Assembly: GCA_900546785.1 (NCBI GenBank)
Contig: URED01000050.1
Location: forward strand, 1 to 11,642
DNA length: 11,642 nucleotides
Reading direction: 5' to 3'
Source of the DNA: an uncultured Oscillospiraceae bacterium
Lineage (GTDB): Bacteria > Bacillota > Clostridia > Oscillospirales > Acutalibacteraceae
Shown: piece after piece, positions 1-6,859 of the stretch
Layout: every line of letters begins with the position of its first letter
Numbering within the stretch: position 1 is the stretch's first letter
Notes under the pieces: model-generated
What the model was told of the DNA's origin: nothing
Database searches by the model: none
Seen by the model: the letters and a program-made list of their open reading frames with translations, nothing else
Position numbers and translations under genes: made by a program

Positions 1-10
1 TTCGTCAAAT

Positions 11-18
11 TCTCCTTT
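11..18 (-). promoter_or_regulatory. Possible ribosome binding site for a leftward gene beyond the left edge
   Basis: Read on the minus strand, positions 18-11 give AAAGGAGA, a strong Shine-Dalgarno match, followed by only ten bases before the window ends. A leftward gene probably starts within a few bases of the edge, divergent from the DUF4832 gene. No codon of that gene can be verified here, so this is inferred from the motif and its position. Confidence 0.35.
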
Positions 19-45
19 CCCCAAAAAGCCTTGGGCTTTTTGGGG
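19..45. repeat. Perfect 12-bp inverted repeat (hairpin)
   Basis: CCCCAAAAAGCC (19-30) and GGCTTTTTGGGG (34-45) are exact reverse complements around a 3-base loop. There is no T-tract after the stem on either strand, so it is not a textbook terminator. On the minus strand it sits directly ahead of the AAAGGAG site, so it could be leader structure of an off-window gene. CCCC at 47-50 could pair with GGGG at 42-45 and compete with the stem. Confidence 0.6.
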
Positions 46-122
46 ACCCCGATATTGGGCGCCTAATGTCAGGGCTTTTCCGAGACGAGCCTATATTACG
101 GCTTACACGGATTTTTTGCTTC

Positions 123-151
123 TTGTGCGGCGGGGCGGAATGTGGTAAACT
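123..151 (+). promoter_or_regulatory. Sigma-A-type promoter of the DUF4832 gene
   Basis: A -35-like TTGTGC (123-128) lies 17 bp from TAAACT (146-151), which is preceded by TGG, an extended -10. The -35 is weak, and the extended -10 may compensate. The gene starts 30 bp downstream of the -10, after AGGAG at 171-175. The TGTGGTAAA block recurs in the yebC promoter. Confidence 0.5.
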
Positions 152-181
152 TGTAACATATAAAGCTTAGAGGAGAACGCT

Positions 182-1549
182 ATGAGCAACGCTGTTACAT
201 ACGATATCGATATGCCGGAAGTCTGCTTTGACAGCGCCGGCTTTCTGCTGAAAAACCCGAACAGGGGGCTGCGTGGGGAAACGTATATCACCTTAGGGGA
301 AAACCTGCGCGCGTATCCCGGTGATAAAGAGGATCCTTTTGCGCGCGCCCAAAGGCTGATTGAAAAATACGCGGCCGACTCCCCCACTGTTTTTCAGGCA
401 TATGTTTACCTTTGCGATTACGCTTCAAAACAGCTTGACGGACTTGCGTTTGCGCAGCTTGAGAAATTTTTTAAGCTGTTTGAAAAGCACGGCATAAGAC
501 TGCTTTTACGGTTTGCGTATGCAACCGAATCCCAGCCCGACGTGCCGTATGAAACGGCGCAGGTGCACCTGACGCAGCTGAAAAAATGGTTTGCCGAAAA
601 CGAACGCCTGATTGAAAAAGTGCTTTTTTGCATGCAGACGGGCATCATAGGGTTCTGGGGCGAGGGGCATTCTTATAAAAAGTTCAAGCGCAGGCACGTA
701 AAGGACGTTATCGGCGATGTTTGCCGCCTGGCACCCGCCGGGATCTACAGCCAGGTAAGGACATATTCCATGCTGAAGAAAGTGCCTGCCGAATACGCGG
801 CGCAGGTGGGTATTCATGACGACTACATAACCGGCAATACGGCGCATAAGTGGGCGTTTGTAAAAAGCACGCAGAAAAAGCGCTATACCAAAGTGCTCAA
901 CCACGCCCGGTTTACCGTAAACGACGGCGAGATGCCGTGGGGCAGAGCCTATTTGGACGATAAAAAGAGCAAGGGGCACTGCGATGATTTTGACGGCATT
1001 GCGGTACTCAAGCAGGTGCAGGCGTATTTTTTGACCACCTTTTCTCTGGAGCACAATTACCGGGAGGATGACGGAAAAATATACAGCATGCAGAAATGGA
1101 AAAGCGTATACCTGAGCTACGCGGACTGTGTAAAGCACAAAATAAGCGCCAACCCCGCGCTTTTTAAAGACGCAAACGGCGGCGAGATCAGGCTGAGCGT
1201 ATTTGATATTCTGAGATACCACCTTGGCTACCAGCTTGCCGTTAAAGACCTTTATACAACGGGAAACGAACTGTTTTTCGGCCTTACAAACTACGGCTTC
1301 GCCCCGCCGCTGACATTTGATTATTTTGCGGCGGTATTCAGGGACAAAAGCGGCAAAGAGATTGAGGTACCCTTTAGAAGCTATAACAAGAACGCGCTTT
1401 TGAGCGGTAAGACGATCACCTTTAAGGCAGAAATACCGCAGGGATACGCGCCTGCCGGGCTTAAAATGGAAACAAAAAAGGGCAGCGGCATAGGAGCGCG
1501 CTTTGCAAACGAATCCATCTTTGCAAACGCAGTGCAGTATTTTAAATAG
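182..1549 (+). CDS. DUF4874/DUF4832 domain protein, no signal peptide
   Basis: The 455-residue product matches the paired DUF4874 (N-terminal) and DUF4832 (C-terminal) layout. Family-like marks are NPNRGL (residues 25-30), LLLRFAY (107-113), QTGIIGFWGEGH (152-163), HDDYI (212-216) and RYHLGYQL (345-352). These are followed by a beta-rich tail with GLTNYGFAPP. The family is generally thought to have a glycosidase-like barrel fold, with acidic residues such as E161 and E250 as possible active-site candidates; no substrate is known to me. The N-terminus is MSNAVTYDID with no hydrophobic stretch, so this copy should be cytosolic. The ATG at 182 has AGGAG six bases upstream. A promoter stands before it, and yebC follows 73 bp later with its own promoter, so it is probably monocistronic. 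The family assignment is from motif recall; enzyme activity is inference. Confidence 0.8.
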   Translation: MSNAVTYDIDMPEVCFDSAGFLLKNPNRGLRGETYITLGENLRAYPGDKEDPFARAQRLIEKYAADSPTVFQAYVYLCDYASKQLDGLAFAQLEKFFKLFEKHGIRLLLRFAYATESQPDVPYETAQVHLTQLKKWFAENERLIEKVLFCMQTGIIGFWGEGHSYKKFKRRHVKDVIGDVCRLAPAGIYSQVRTYSMLKKVPAEYAAQVGIHDDYITGNTAHKWAFVKSTQKKRYTKVLNHARFTVNDGEMPWGRAYLDDKKSKGHCDDFDGIAVLKQVQAYFLTTFSLEHNYREDDGKIYSMQKWKSVYLSYADCVKHKISANPALFKDANGGEIRLSVFDILRYHLGYQLAVKDLYTTGNELFFGLTNYGFAPPLTFDYFAAVFRDKSGKEIEVPFRSYNKNALLSGKTITFKAEIPQGYAPAGLKMETKKGSGIGARFANESIFANAVQYFK

Positions 1550-1552
1550 ACC

Positions 1553-1581
1553 TTGAAACAAGCCATATAATGTGGTAAAAT
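1553..1581 (+). promoter_or_regulatory. Strong sigma-A-type promoter of yebC
   Basis: TTGAAA (1553-1558), a 17-bp spacer and TAAAAT (1576-1581) preceded by TGG make a near-consensus extended -10 promoter. A second TATAAT (1566-1571) lies inside the spacer. It begins just 4 bp after the DUF4832 stop codon, so yebC has an independent promoter even though it is close to the gene ahead. Confidence 0.7.
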
Positions 1582-1622
1582 GATTCAGGTTTTTAAAGAA
1601 TACGAAGTTTGGAGTTGATAAA

Positions 1623-2360
1623 ATGAGCGGCCATTCAAAATGGAGCACGATCAAGAGGAAAAAAGGCGCAAACGACGCGGCAAGGGCAAAGATATTCACA
1701 AAAATAGGCCGTGAGCTTGCGGTTGCGGTAAAAAAAGGCGGACCTGATCCCAACGTGAATACTAAACTGAAAGATGTAATCGCCAAGGCAAAGCAGAATA
1801 ACGTGCCGAATGACAATATTGAGAGAATGCTTAAGAAAGCATCTGGCGACAACGGCGGCGCCGATTATGAGGAGATCATTTACGAGGGTTACGGCCCGAG
1901 CGGCGTTGCGGTTGTTGTGGAAGCACTTACGGACAACAGGAACCGCACTGCGGCGGAGGTAAGGCACTGCTTTGACAAGGCCGGCGGCAATATGGGCACT
2001 TCCGGCTCCGTTATGTTTATGTTCAGCAGGCAGGGCGTTATCCTGATTGAAAAGGAGGACGTAGACGAGGACGCGCTTATGCTGGACGCGCTTGACGCGG
2101 GAGCTACGGATTTCATTGCGGACGACGCCGATGTTTTTGAGATACGCACCGAGCCGAACGATGTTGGTGCAATAAGGGACGATCTGGAAGCAAAGGGCTA
2201 CACGATCGTTTCAAGCGAAGCCGCATACGTTCCTTCTACCTACACCCGCCTGGAGAGCGAGGACGATATGATGAAGATGAGCCGAATGATCGAGATGTTT
2301 GAAGAGGATGACGACGTTCAGGCGATCTGGCACAACTGGGAAAACGAGTACGAGGGATAA
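1623..2360 (+). CDS. yebC: YebC/PmpR (TACO1) family protein
   Basis: The 245-residue product has the hallmark start MSGHSKWSTIKRKKGANDAA, the FTKIGREL segment, a GPSGVAVVVEALTDNRNRTA core and the ending EDDDDVQ-like motif (EEDDDVQAIWHNWE). This is a full-length three-domain member. The family was long annotated as a transcriptional regulator. Mitochondrial TACO1 and recent bacterial work point instead to a ribosome-associated role in translating proline-rich stretches. That would suit a genome carrying proline-rich stalk proteins like those further right in this window, but the link is only an idea. In many bacteria yebC sits beside ruvC; here it stands alone. GGAG at 1611-1614 fits the ATG at 1623, and a bidirectional terminator follows at 2384. 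Confidence 0.96.
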   Translation: MSGHSKWSTIKRKKGANDAARAKIFTKIGRELAVAVKKGGPDPNVNTKLKDVIAKAKQNNVPNDNIERMLKKASGDNGGADYEEIIYEGYGPSGVAVVVEALTDNRNRTAAEVRHCFDKAGGNMGTSGSVMFMFSRQGVILIEKEDVDEDALMLDALDAGATDFIADDADVFEIRTEPNDVGAIRDDLEAKGYTIVSSEAAYVPSTYTRLESEDDMMKMSRMIEMFEEDDDVQAIWHNWENEYEG

Positions 2361-2383
2361 GTAAAACAAAGATAATTACAGCA

Positions 2384-2415
2384 AAACGGGCTTGTTCATT
2401 CGAACAAGCCCGTTT
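2384..2415. terminator. Bidirectional terminator between yebC and the ABC ATPase
   Basis: A perfect 14-bp stem (2384-2397 with 2402-2415) encloses the 4-base loop ATTC. It lies 23 bp after the yebC stop and 22 bp after the stop of the convergent ATPase gene. Both flanks are T-rich in the sense leaving the stem: GATATTTTGATAC on plus and TTTTGCTG on minus. It therefore probably serves both genes. Confidence 0.88.
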
Positions 2416-2437
2416 GATATTTTGATACTCTGTAGTT

Positions 2438-3298
2438 CTATGACTTTGACGAATCCGTTTCGGCAGATTTACCGCTTTCGGAATCGGCTTTTTTGACAGA
2501 AGATTTTGAAAGAATCTCTTTTTCCTCTTTCATAGCCTTCGCTTTGCTGTCTTTATTACCGCGGGTCATCTGATCGTAAATATCGGACACCTCGTCCACA
2601 TCACCCTGCGCGATGATCTTGCCGTGATCCAGCAAGATGGCGGTATCGCATATCGCCTTTACCTGCTCTATGCTGTGTGAAACAAAAAGCACGGTTACGC
2701 CCTTATCAAACATGGACTGCACTTTTTTAAGGCTCTTCGTGCGGAATTTGGCGTCACCGACCGAAAGCACCTCGTCCAAGATAAGCACATCCGGCTCAAC
2801 GGCTGTTGCTATGGAGAAACCGAGGCGGGCGCGCATACCGGAAGAATAGTTCTTAAGCGGCACATCGATAAAGTGCCCCAGTTCGGAAAACTCAACGATC
2901 TCATCATACTTTGACTGGATATACTCTCTGGAATAGCCGAGGATCGCGCCGTAAAGGAAAATATTTTCCTTGCCGGAATAATTGGGGTCAAACCCGGCGC
3001 CGAGCTCCAGCAGGGGCGCGATAACGCCCTGCTTTTCAATCTTGCCGGAAGTGGGCTTGTAAACGCCTACGATCGTTTTGAGCAATGTACTCTTGCCCGC
3101 GCCGTTGAAGCCGAGGATCGCAAGGCGCTCGCCTTTTTTTACATCAAAGCTGATATTCTGAAGCGCGTGAAAGCGCTTGTATTCCAGCTTATGTGAAAGG
3201 AATTTGATTACGTATTCCTTTAAATTATCAACCTTTTCCTTATTGAGGTTGAAAGACATGGTCACATTCTGAACGGATATTGCAATATCGTCACGCAT
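2438..3298 (-). CDS. TagH/Wzt-type polysaccharide-export ABC transporter ATPase
   Basis: The 286-residue product is an ABC nucleotide-binding subunit: Walker A GFNGAGKST (63-71), signature YSSGM (151-155), Walker B VLILDE (171-176) and switch histidine H208. The stretches KRFHALQNISF, LLELGAGFDPNYSG and ENIFLYGAILG are typical of the TagH/Wzt/RfbB group. That group powers export of teichoic acid, O-antigen or other glycans with an ABC-2 permease. The last ~40 residues are a lysine, serine and glutamate-rich tail, not a glycan-binding Wzt C-domain. The start is ATG 3298 with AAGGTAGG upstream; a longer frame needs a TTG that overlaps the ilvD stop and lacks a ribosome site, so it was not used. 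No permease gene adjoins it: upstream is ilvD and downstream is a terminator. It may pair with a permease encoded elsewhere. Which glycan it moves is unknown. Confidence 0.9.
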   Translation of the reverse strand: MRDDIAISVQNVTMSFNLNKEKVDNLKEYVIKFLSHKLEYKRFHALQNISFDVKKGERLAILGFNGAGKSTLLKTIVGVYKPTSGKIEKQGVIAPLLELGAGFDPNYSGKENIFLYGAILGYSREYIQSKYDEIVEFSELGHFIDVPLKNYSSGMRARLGFSIATAVEPDVLILDEVLSVGDAKFRTKSLKKVQSMFDKGVTVLFVSHSIEQVKAICDTAILLDHGKIIAQGDVDEVSDIYDQMTRGNKDSKAKAMKEEKEILSKSSVKKADSESGKSAETDSSKS

Positions 3299-3335
3299 GG
3301 CTGTACCTACCTTTTTCTGATTGATCGAACCTGCC

Positions 3336-3351
3336 GGCGGCGTCTGCCGCC
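3336..3351. repeat. Small GC hairpin between ilvD and the ATPase gene
   Basis: GGCGGC (3336-3341) and GCCGCC (3346-3351) form a 6-bp stem with a 4-base loop, 7 bp after the ilvD stop on the minus strand. There is no T-tract, so it is unlikely to stop transcription. It may protect or partly uncouple the two transcript segments. No separate promoter for the ATPase gene is visible in the 59-bp gap, which favours co-transcription. Confidence 0.4.
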
Positions 3352-3357
3352 AAGCTG

Positions 3358-5019
3358 TCAATCGTCAAAAACAGCGCCCTTTGCACCGCTTGTTACGTGC
3401 TGGGCATATCTCTTGATATAACCTGTAAGCTCCTGAACAGGCGGATGCCAGTTTGCTCTTCTCTTGGCAAGCTCTTCATCGGAAACATTGACTTTGAGCA
3501 CCCTTTCCGGGATGTTGATCTCTATCTCATCGCCGTCCTGAACAAGCGCTATATTGCCGCCTGCTGCCGCTTCGGGGCTGACATGACCGATTGCCGCGCC
3601 CCTTGTTGCGCCGCTGAAACGGCCGTCCGTGAGAAGCGCCACGGAGCTGCCGAGACCCATTCCGATAATTGCCGAGGTGGGCGAAAGCATCTCGCGCATG
3701 CCCGGGCCGCCTTTGGGACCTTCGTATCTGATAACGACTACATCGCCGGCTGTGATCTTGCCGCCGTTGATCGCCTCGATTGCCTCTTCCTCGCTGTCAA
3801 AGCATTTTGCGGGGCCTTTGTGCTGCATCATCTCGGGCAGGACTGCGCCTTTCTTGACTACAGACCCTTCCTCTGCAAGGTTGCCCCAAAGAACGGCAAT
3901 ACCGCCGTCCGCAGAAAACGGATCGTCCAGCGTGCGAATGATCTTGCCGTCTGCATCGGGCGCTTTTGAGATCCTGTCCGCAACGGTGCCGCTTACGGTA
4001 AGCGCGTCCGTATTGATGAGGCCGCCCTTTGCAAGCTCCTTCATGACAGCCTGCATGCCGCCCACCTCGTTCAGATCGGTAATAAATACCGAAGACGCGG
4101 GGTTGAGCTTGCAGATCTGCGGGGTCTTTCTGCCGTATTCATCAAGCTCTTTCAGGTTGATATCATGGCCTGCGGCGTGCGCAATGGCAGTCAGGTGCAG
4201 GATGGTATTGGTGGAACAGCCGATTGCCATATCCGTGCGGATCGCGTTTTCGATCGCTTTTTCCGTAATAATATCGCTGGGCTTGATATCTTCTTTAAGC
4301 AGATCCATGACCCTTTCGCCCGCTTCCTTGGCAAGGCGCAGACGCGCGCTCATAACAGCAGGGATCGTGCCGGAGCCGGGGAGCGACATACCGATCGTTT
4401 CCGTAAGGCAGTTCATGGAATTGGCGGTATACATACCGCTGCACGAACCGCAGGTGGGGCAGGCCGTATAAGCGCAGCTCTCCAGATTTTCAAGGCTCAT
4501 ATTGCCGGCAAAATATTTGCCGGAATATTCAAACATTTCCGAAAGGCCGATGCCGGTATCCGTTTCTGTGCTTTTGCCGGGGAGCATGGGGCCGCCCGAA
4601 ATGAAGATACACGGCAGGTTCAGACGGCACGCCGCAAGCAGCATACCGGGAACGATCTTATCGCAGTTCGGAATGAAAACAACGGCGTCAAGCGGATGCG
4701 CGGTGAGCATGACCTCTATGGAATCCGCGATCAGCTCGCGTGAGCAAAGGCTGTATTTCATGCCCTTGTGGTTCATGGCAATACCGTCGCACACGCCGAT
4801 GGTGTTAAACTCAAACGGAACGCCGCCGGCATTTCTGATACCGGCTTTTACCTGCTCCGCTATCTTATCAAGATGCATATGGCCGGGAATATAGTCGCTC
4901 TTTGAATTTACTACGGCTACAAACGGTCTTTTCATTTCAAGCTCGTCAATGCCGAGAGCTCGAAGGAGAGAGCGGTGGGAAGCCCTGCCCGGGCCTTCTT
5001 TGATTAAATCTGATCTCAT
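3358..5019 (-). CDS. ilvD: Dihydroxy-acid dehydratase
   Basis: The 553-residue product is a full-length IlvD/Edd family enzyme. It dehydrates 2,3-dihydroxy-isovalerate and its methylvalerate homologue to the 2-oxoacids in valine, leucine and isoleucine synthesis, and acts in the cytosol with an iron-sulfur cluster and Mg2+. Visible motifs are [10 protein letters not shown] (Cys119), [18 protein letters not shown] (cysteines 187, 190 and 193), [11 protein letters not shown], and [13 protein letters not shown] with GHVSPEAA near the C-terminus. At residues 44-50 the sequence is IPGHMHL, where [2Fe-2S] enzymes usually carry PCN. A cysteine there is absent, as in the E. coli type. The start is ATG 5019 with AGGAG at 5031-5035. 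The nine-residue longer frame begins at a TTG upstream of that site and was rejected. No other branched-chain synthesis gene is next to it, and no T-box or attenuator was seen in the 60-bp upstream gap. Confidence 0.97.
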   Translation of the reverse strand: MRSDLIKEGPGRASHRSLLRALGIDELEMKRPFVAVVNSKSDYIPGHMHLDKIAEQVKAGIRNAGGVPFEFNTIGVCDGIAMNHKGMKYSLCSRELIADSIEVMLTAHPLDAVVFIPNCDKIVPGMLLAACRLNLPCIFISGGPMLPGKSTETDTGIGLSEMFEYSGKYFAGNMSLENLESCAYTACPTCGSCSGMYTANSMNCLTETIGMSLPGSGTIPAVMSARLRLAKEAGERVMDLLKEDIKPSDIITEKAIENAIRTDMAIGCSTNTILHLTAIAHAAGHDINLKELDEYGRKTPQICKLNPASSVFITDLNEVGGMQAVMKELAKGGLINTDALTVSGTVADRISKAPDADGKIIRTLDDPFSADGGIAVLWGNLAEEGSVVKKGAVLPEMMQHKGPAKCFDSEEEAIEAINGGKITAGDVVVIRYEGPKGGPGMREMLSPTSAIIGMGLGSSVALLTDGRFSGATRGAAIGHVSPEAAAGGNIALVQDGDEIEINIPERVLKVNVSDEELAKRRANWHPPVQELTGYIKRYAQHVTSGAKGAVFDD

Positions 5020-5040
5020 AAAAATCACATCTCCTGTTAA

Positions 5041-5054
5041 CCGCAAATCAGCGG
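5041..5054. repeat. Short inverted repeat ahead of ilvD
   Basis: CCGC (5041-5044) and GCGG (5051-5054) flank a 6-base loop, in the gap between the DUF1648 stop and the ilvD ribosome binding site. It is too short and lacks a T-tract, so it is not a convincing terminator. The ilvD gene may therefore be read through from the DUF1648 gene. Confidence 0.25.
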
Positions 5055-5079
5055 AATTAGATTACTTTAAAATTATGAT

Positions 5080-5433
5080 TTATACACCGGCTGCTTTTAA
5101 AAACATTGCAGCAATGAGTGCCATAAGCGCAGTAACAAAAATCGAAATACCACTGGCAAAGTAAGACAAACCGGGAACGCCTTTTTTTGTACATACCACC
5201 GCAAGCGGGATTGTGATCACACCAAACACGGCAGGTATTATCGGAATCGGATAAAGTTCTGATTTAGCACCCCAACCGTCTATGCCGACACCATTTGTAA
5301 AATGCGTGGGAACCGTATCCGGCAAGCCGGATGCAAGGCTGAAAAAGACAAAGAAAAGACACATGGATAAAACGAAAGCCGCTATTGAAATCATGATCGG
5401 TCTTTTGTTATATAAAGTAAATGTGTTTTTCAT
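5080..5433 (-). CDS. Small DUF1648-type membrane protein
   Basis: The 117-residue product has three predicted membrane helices (about 12-34, 63-82 and 87-113). Between helices 1 and 2 lies the segment LPDTVPTHFTNGVGIDGWG (37-55) followed by AKSELYPIP. This P-x-x-VPxHF-G-xDGWG-sK pattern is the DUF1648 signature, also found in the N-terminal part of SdpI-like immunity proteins. Full SdpI proteins are about twice as long, so this is the short single-domain form. Molecular function is not known; an immunity or stress role would be a guess. The start is ATG 5433 with AAGGGAG seven bases upstream. ilvD follows 60 bp downstream on the same strand. Confidence 0.8.
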   Translation of the reverse strand: MKNTFTLYNKRPIMISIAAFVLSMCLFFVFFSLASGLPDTVPTHFTNGVGIDGWGAKSELYPIPIIPAVFGVITIPLAVVCTKKGVPGLSYFASGISIFVTALMALIAAMFLKAAGV

Positions 5434-5476
5434 ATCTATACTCCCTTACAAACCGAAAAAACGTTCTCCAACTGAA

Positions 5477-5504
5477 ATTGTATTTATTTATCCAGCGGTT
5501 TCAT
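5477..5504 (-). promoter_or_regulatory. Possible promoter of the DUF1648 gene
   Basis: On the minus strand, TACAAT (5482-5477) is preceded at 16 bp by ATGAAA (5504-5499), a weak -35. The -10 lies 43 bp from the ATG. The match is modest and the region is AT-rich, so a chance match is possible. Confidence 0.35.
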
Positions 5505-5551
5505 TGTGGGGACGAAAGCAACCATCTTTTCAATCTCTCCTAAACCTCCTT
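5484..5551 (-). other. Strong Shine-Dalgarno pair with a 13-residue reading frame
   Basis: In the 256-bp gap between the integrase remnant and the DUF1648 gene, the minus strand carries AAGGAGG (5551-5545) and then AGGAGAG (5541-5535). Nine bases later an ATG at 5525 opens a 13-codon frame (MVAFVPTMKPLDK) that stops at 5484. It could be a leader peptide or the stub of a gene broken when the neighbouring element inserted. Nothing else coding was seen in this gap. Confidence 0.3.
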
Positions 5552-5689
5552 ATATCTCATAACAGGTCTAAACGGGGGCTCTGATTGATTCACTATATCC
5601 CTATAAATTCGTGTAGTTTTTCGGTGGATTGGAGTACAAATTGGTGTAAATGGTGTATAAGCTTTTTATCATCGTCTCCGAAATATTCC

Positions 5690-6322
5690 TTACTCGTCTG
5701 ACACTTTATTATACTCGCTTTTGAAATATGAGTCAAGACCTTCAAATTCGGACTGCCGAAGCTCCTTCGTTACATCGGTATAGATATTAAGCGTTGTTGA
5801 AATATCCTTATGACCAAGCGTGTCTTGAATGACCTTGACATTCACGCCCGCTTCGCACATTCTCGTCGTAAATGTATGTCTTAATGAATGGCAGCTAAAA
5901 TGCGGAAGCAGCACTTCGGGATTTTCGTTCTTCAAAAACTGCTCATCATTACAGTCACGAATTATGCGGCGGATTGCTTTATTGAGCGTTCCCTGATGTT
6001 GTGGATTGCCGAAGCGATTGATAAAAATGAAATCTGTGTATCCGTCAATGGTAGCGGTACAATGAAGATCGAGCAGCTCCTGCCTTTCCTTTTCCATTAT
6101 AATTGCCTCTTTCACAAAACTGAGCATTGGCACTTTTCTCTTTCCAGCCGGAGTTTTCGGCGTATTGACATTAAAATAGCAGCCTTTTTTGCTTCCATCG
6201 GTGCGGTGGTCATAGTAAACCAAAGTATGATTTACATCAATAACACCGTTCTCCAGATCGACATCACACCATCTTAATCCGGTAAGTTCTCCGACTCGAA
6301 GCCCTGTTCCTAAGAAAAGACT
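5690..6322 (-). pseudogene. Tyrosine recombinase (integrase) remnant, catalytic domain only
   Basis: The open frame of 210 codons begins SLFLGTGLRVGELTGLRW at 6322 and continues through a start-less region to a TAA at 5690. All catalytic-domain marks of the phage/Tn916 integrase family are present: Arg in TGLRVGE, Lys in the TPKTPAGKRKVPM hairpin, HSLRHTF, LGHKD and the nucleophile Tyr in LNIYTDV. The arm-binding and core-binding N-terminal domains, normally some 150-200 residues, are absent. Directly upstream the frame hits TAA (6325-6323) and then a 22-bp hairpin. There is no credible start or ribosome site, so it is best read as a 5'-truncated pseudogene left by an old integrative element. 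Integrase genes usually lie near one end of their element, so an attachment site may lie around 5590-5690, but I could not identify one. Confidence 0.85.
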
Positions 6323-6332
6323 TTATGGCTCA

Positions 6333-6380
6333 AATAAATAGGGGAAACGACCTGCTATCAGGTCGTTTCCCCTATTTATT
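6333..6380 (-). terminator. Perfect 22-bp stem terminator after the regulator gene
   Basis: 6333-6354 and 6359-6380 are exact reverse complements around the loop CTAT. On the minus strand the stem ends CCCCTATTTATT and continues TTGAG, giving a T-rich exit. The stop codon of the winged-helix gene (6376-6378) is inside the stem. The stem is unusually long for a simple terminator, and it sits exactly at the broken end of the integrase, so it may also mark a recombination or insertion boundary. Confidence 0.8.
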
Positions 6381-6792
6381 CCGTAATATCCTCAAAACAA
6401 AAGCCAACTTCTCGAACACAACGGATAGCAGAAGGTAAGCTGAGTGCTATCTCACGAAATTTTCTGCGCAGGCCGTATACATGACAGCTTACCGCATTGG
6501 CTTCATTTCCCATTGGATCTTCTCCCCATACAGCCTCATAAAGCTGCCTGTATGACAACACCCGCCCTTCATACAAGGCCAGTCGGTAAAGTAGTTCATA
6601 CTCTTTTGTTGTCAGTAATACCTCCTGCTGATTATAGTATACCTTTCTTTTTCCTGTGTCAATTATGAGGTGGTTAAAAATCAATGTCGGTTCAACTACC
6701 ATTTCAATCAGCTTCAAATCAGGATGACGCTCCAAAATCTTTGAAATTTCCTCTAAAGCAACATTATCCTGGTCTGATAGTTCCAAAATCAC
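6376..6792 (-). CDS. Receiver-less OmpR/PhoB-type winged-helix regulator
   Basis: From the GTG at 6792 the product is 138 residues. About residues 45-138 form a Trans_reg_C winged helix: LTTKEYELLYRLALYEGRVL, then YRQLYEAVWGEDPMGNEANA and VSCHVYGLRRKF. This is the DNA-binding half of OmpR/PhoB response regulators. The ~45-residue N-terminal part (ILELSDQDNVALEEISKILE...) is far too short for a receiver domain and has no phospho-acceptor site, so the protein is not a standard two-component regulator. The start is uncertain. The only good ribosome site, AGAAGGAAGG (6822-6813), is ~20 bases from the GTG but ideally placed for in-frame ATT codons at 6807 or 6804, which would give IIKRIVILELSDQ. 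It sits downstream of a wall-protein gene, separated by a terminator, and may control the surface cluster; that is inference. Confidence 0.78.
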   Translation of the reverse strand: MILELSDQDNVALEEISKILERHPDLKLIEMVVEPTLIFNHLIIDTGKRKVYYNQQEVLLTTKEYELLYRLALYEGRVLSYRQLYEAVWGEDPMGNEANAVSCHVYGLRRKFREIALSLPSAIRCVREVGFCFEDITE

Positions 6793-6820
6793 AATTCGTT
6801 TGATAATCCCACCTTCCTTC

Positions 6821-6850
6821 TAAAACAGCCGCCATCGGGCAGATGGCGGC
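6821..6850 (-). terminator. Terminator of the SPQTG wall-protein gene
   Basis: GCCGCCATC (6828-6836) pairs with GATGGCGGC (6842-6850) around a 5-base loop. Leaving on the minus strand it is followed by TGTTTTA (6827-6821). It lies 10 bp after the wall-protein stop and ahead of the regulator ribosome site, so the regulator is either read through weakly or needs its own promoter, which I could not identify. Confidence 0.85.
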
Positions 6851-6859
6851 CGTAAAATG

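Noticed and set aside
506..1852. Long minus-strand frame of 448 codons across the DUF4832 gene and into yebC
   Set aside because: It lies antisense to two recognisable genes, has no family resemblance or ribosome site, and crosses their promoter region.
3299..3361. Longer N-terminus of the ABC ATPase starting at TTG 3361
   Set aside because: The TTG overlaps the ilvD stop, has no ribosome site, and the extra residues do not resemble the family; ATG 3298 fits better.
5590..5690. Attachment site next to the integrase remnant
   Set aside because: Short repeats such as ATTGG and GGTGTA are present but no pair of att-like direct repeats could be matched within the window.
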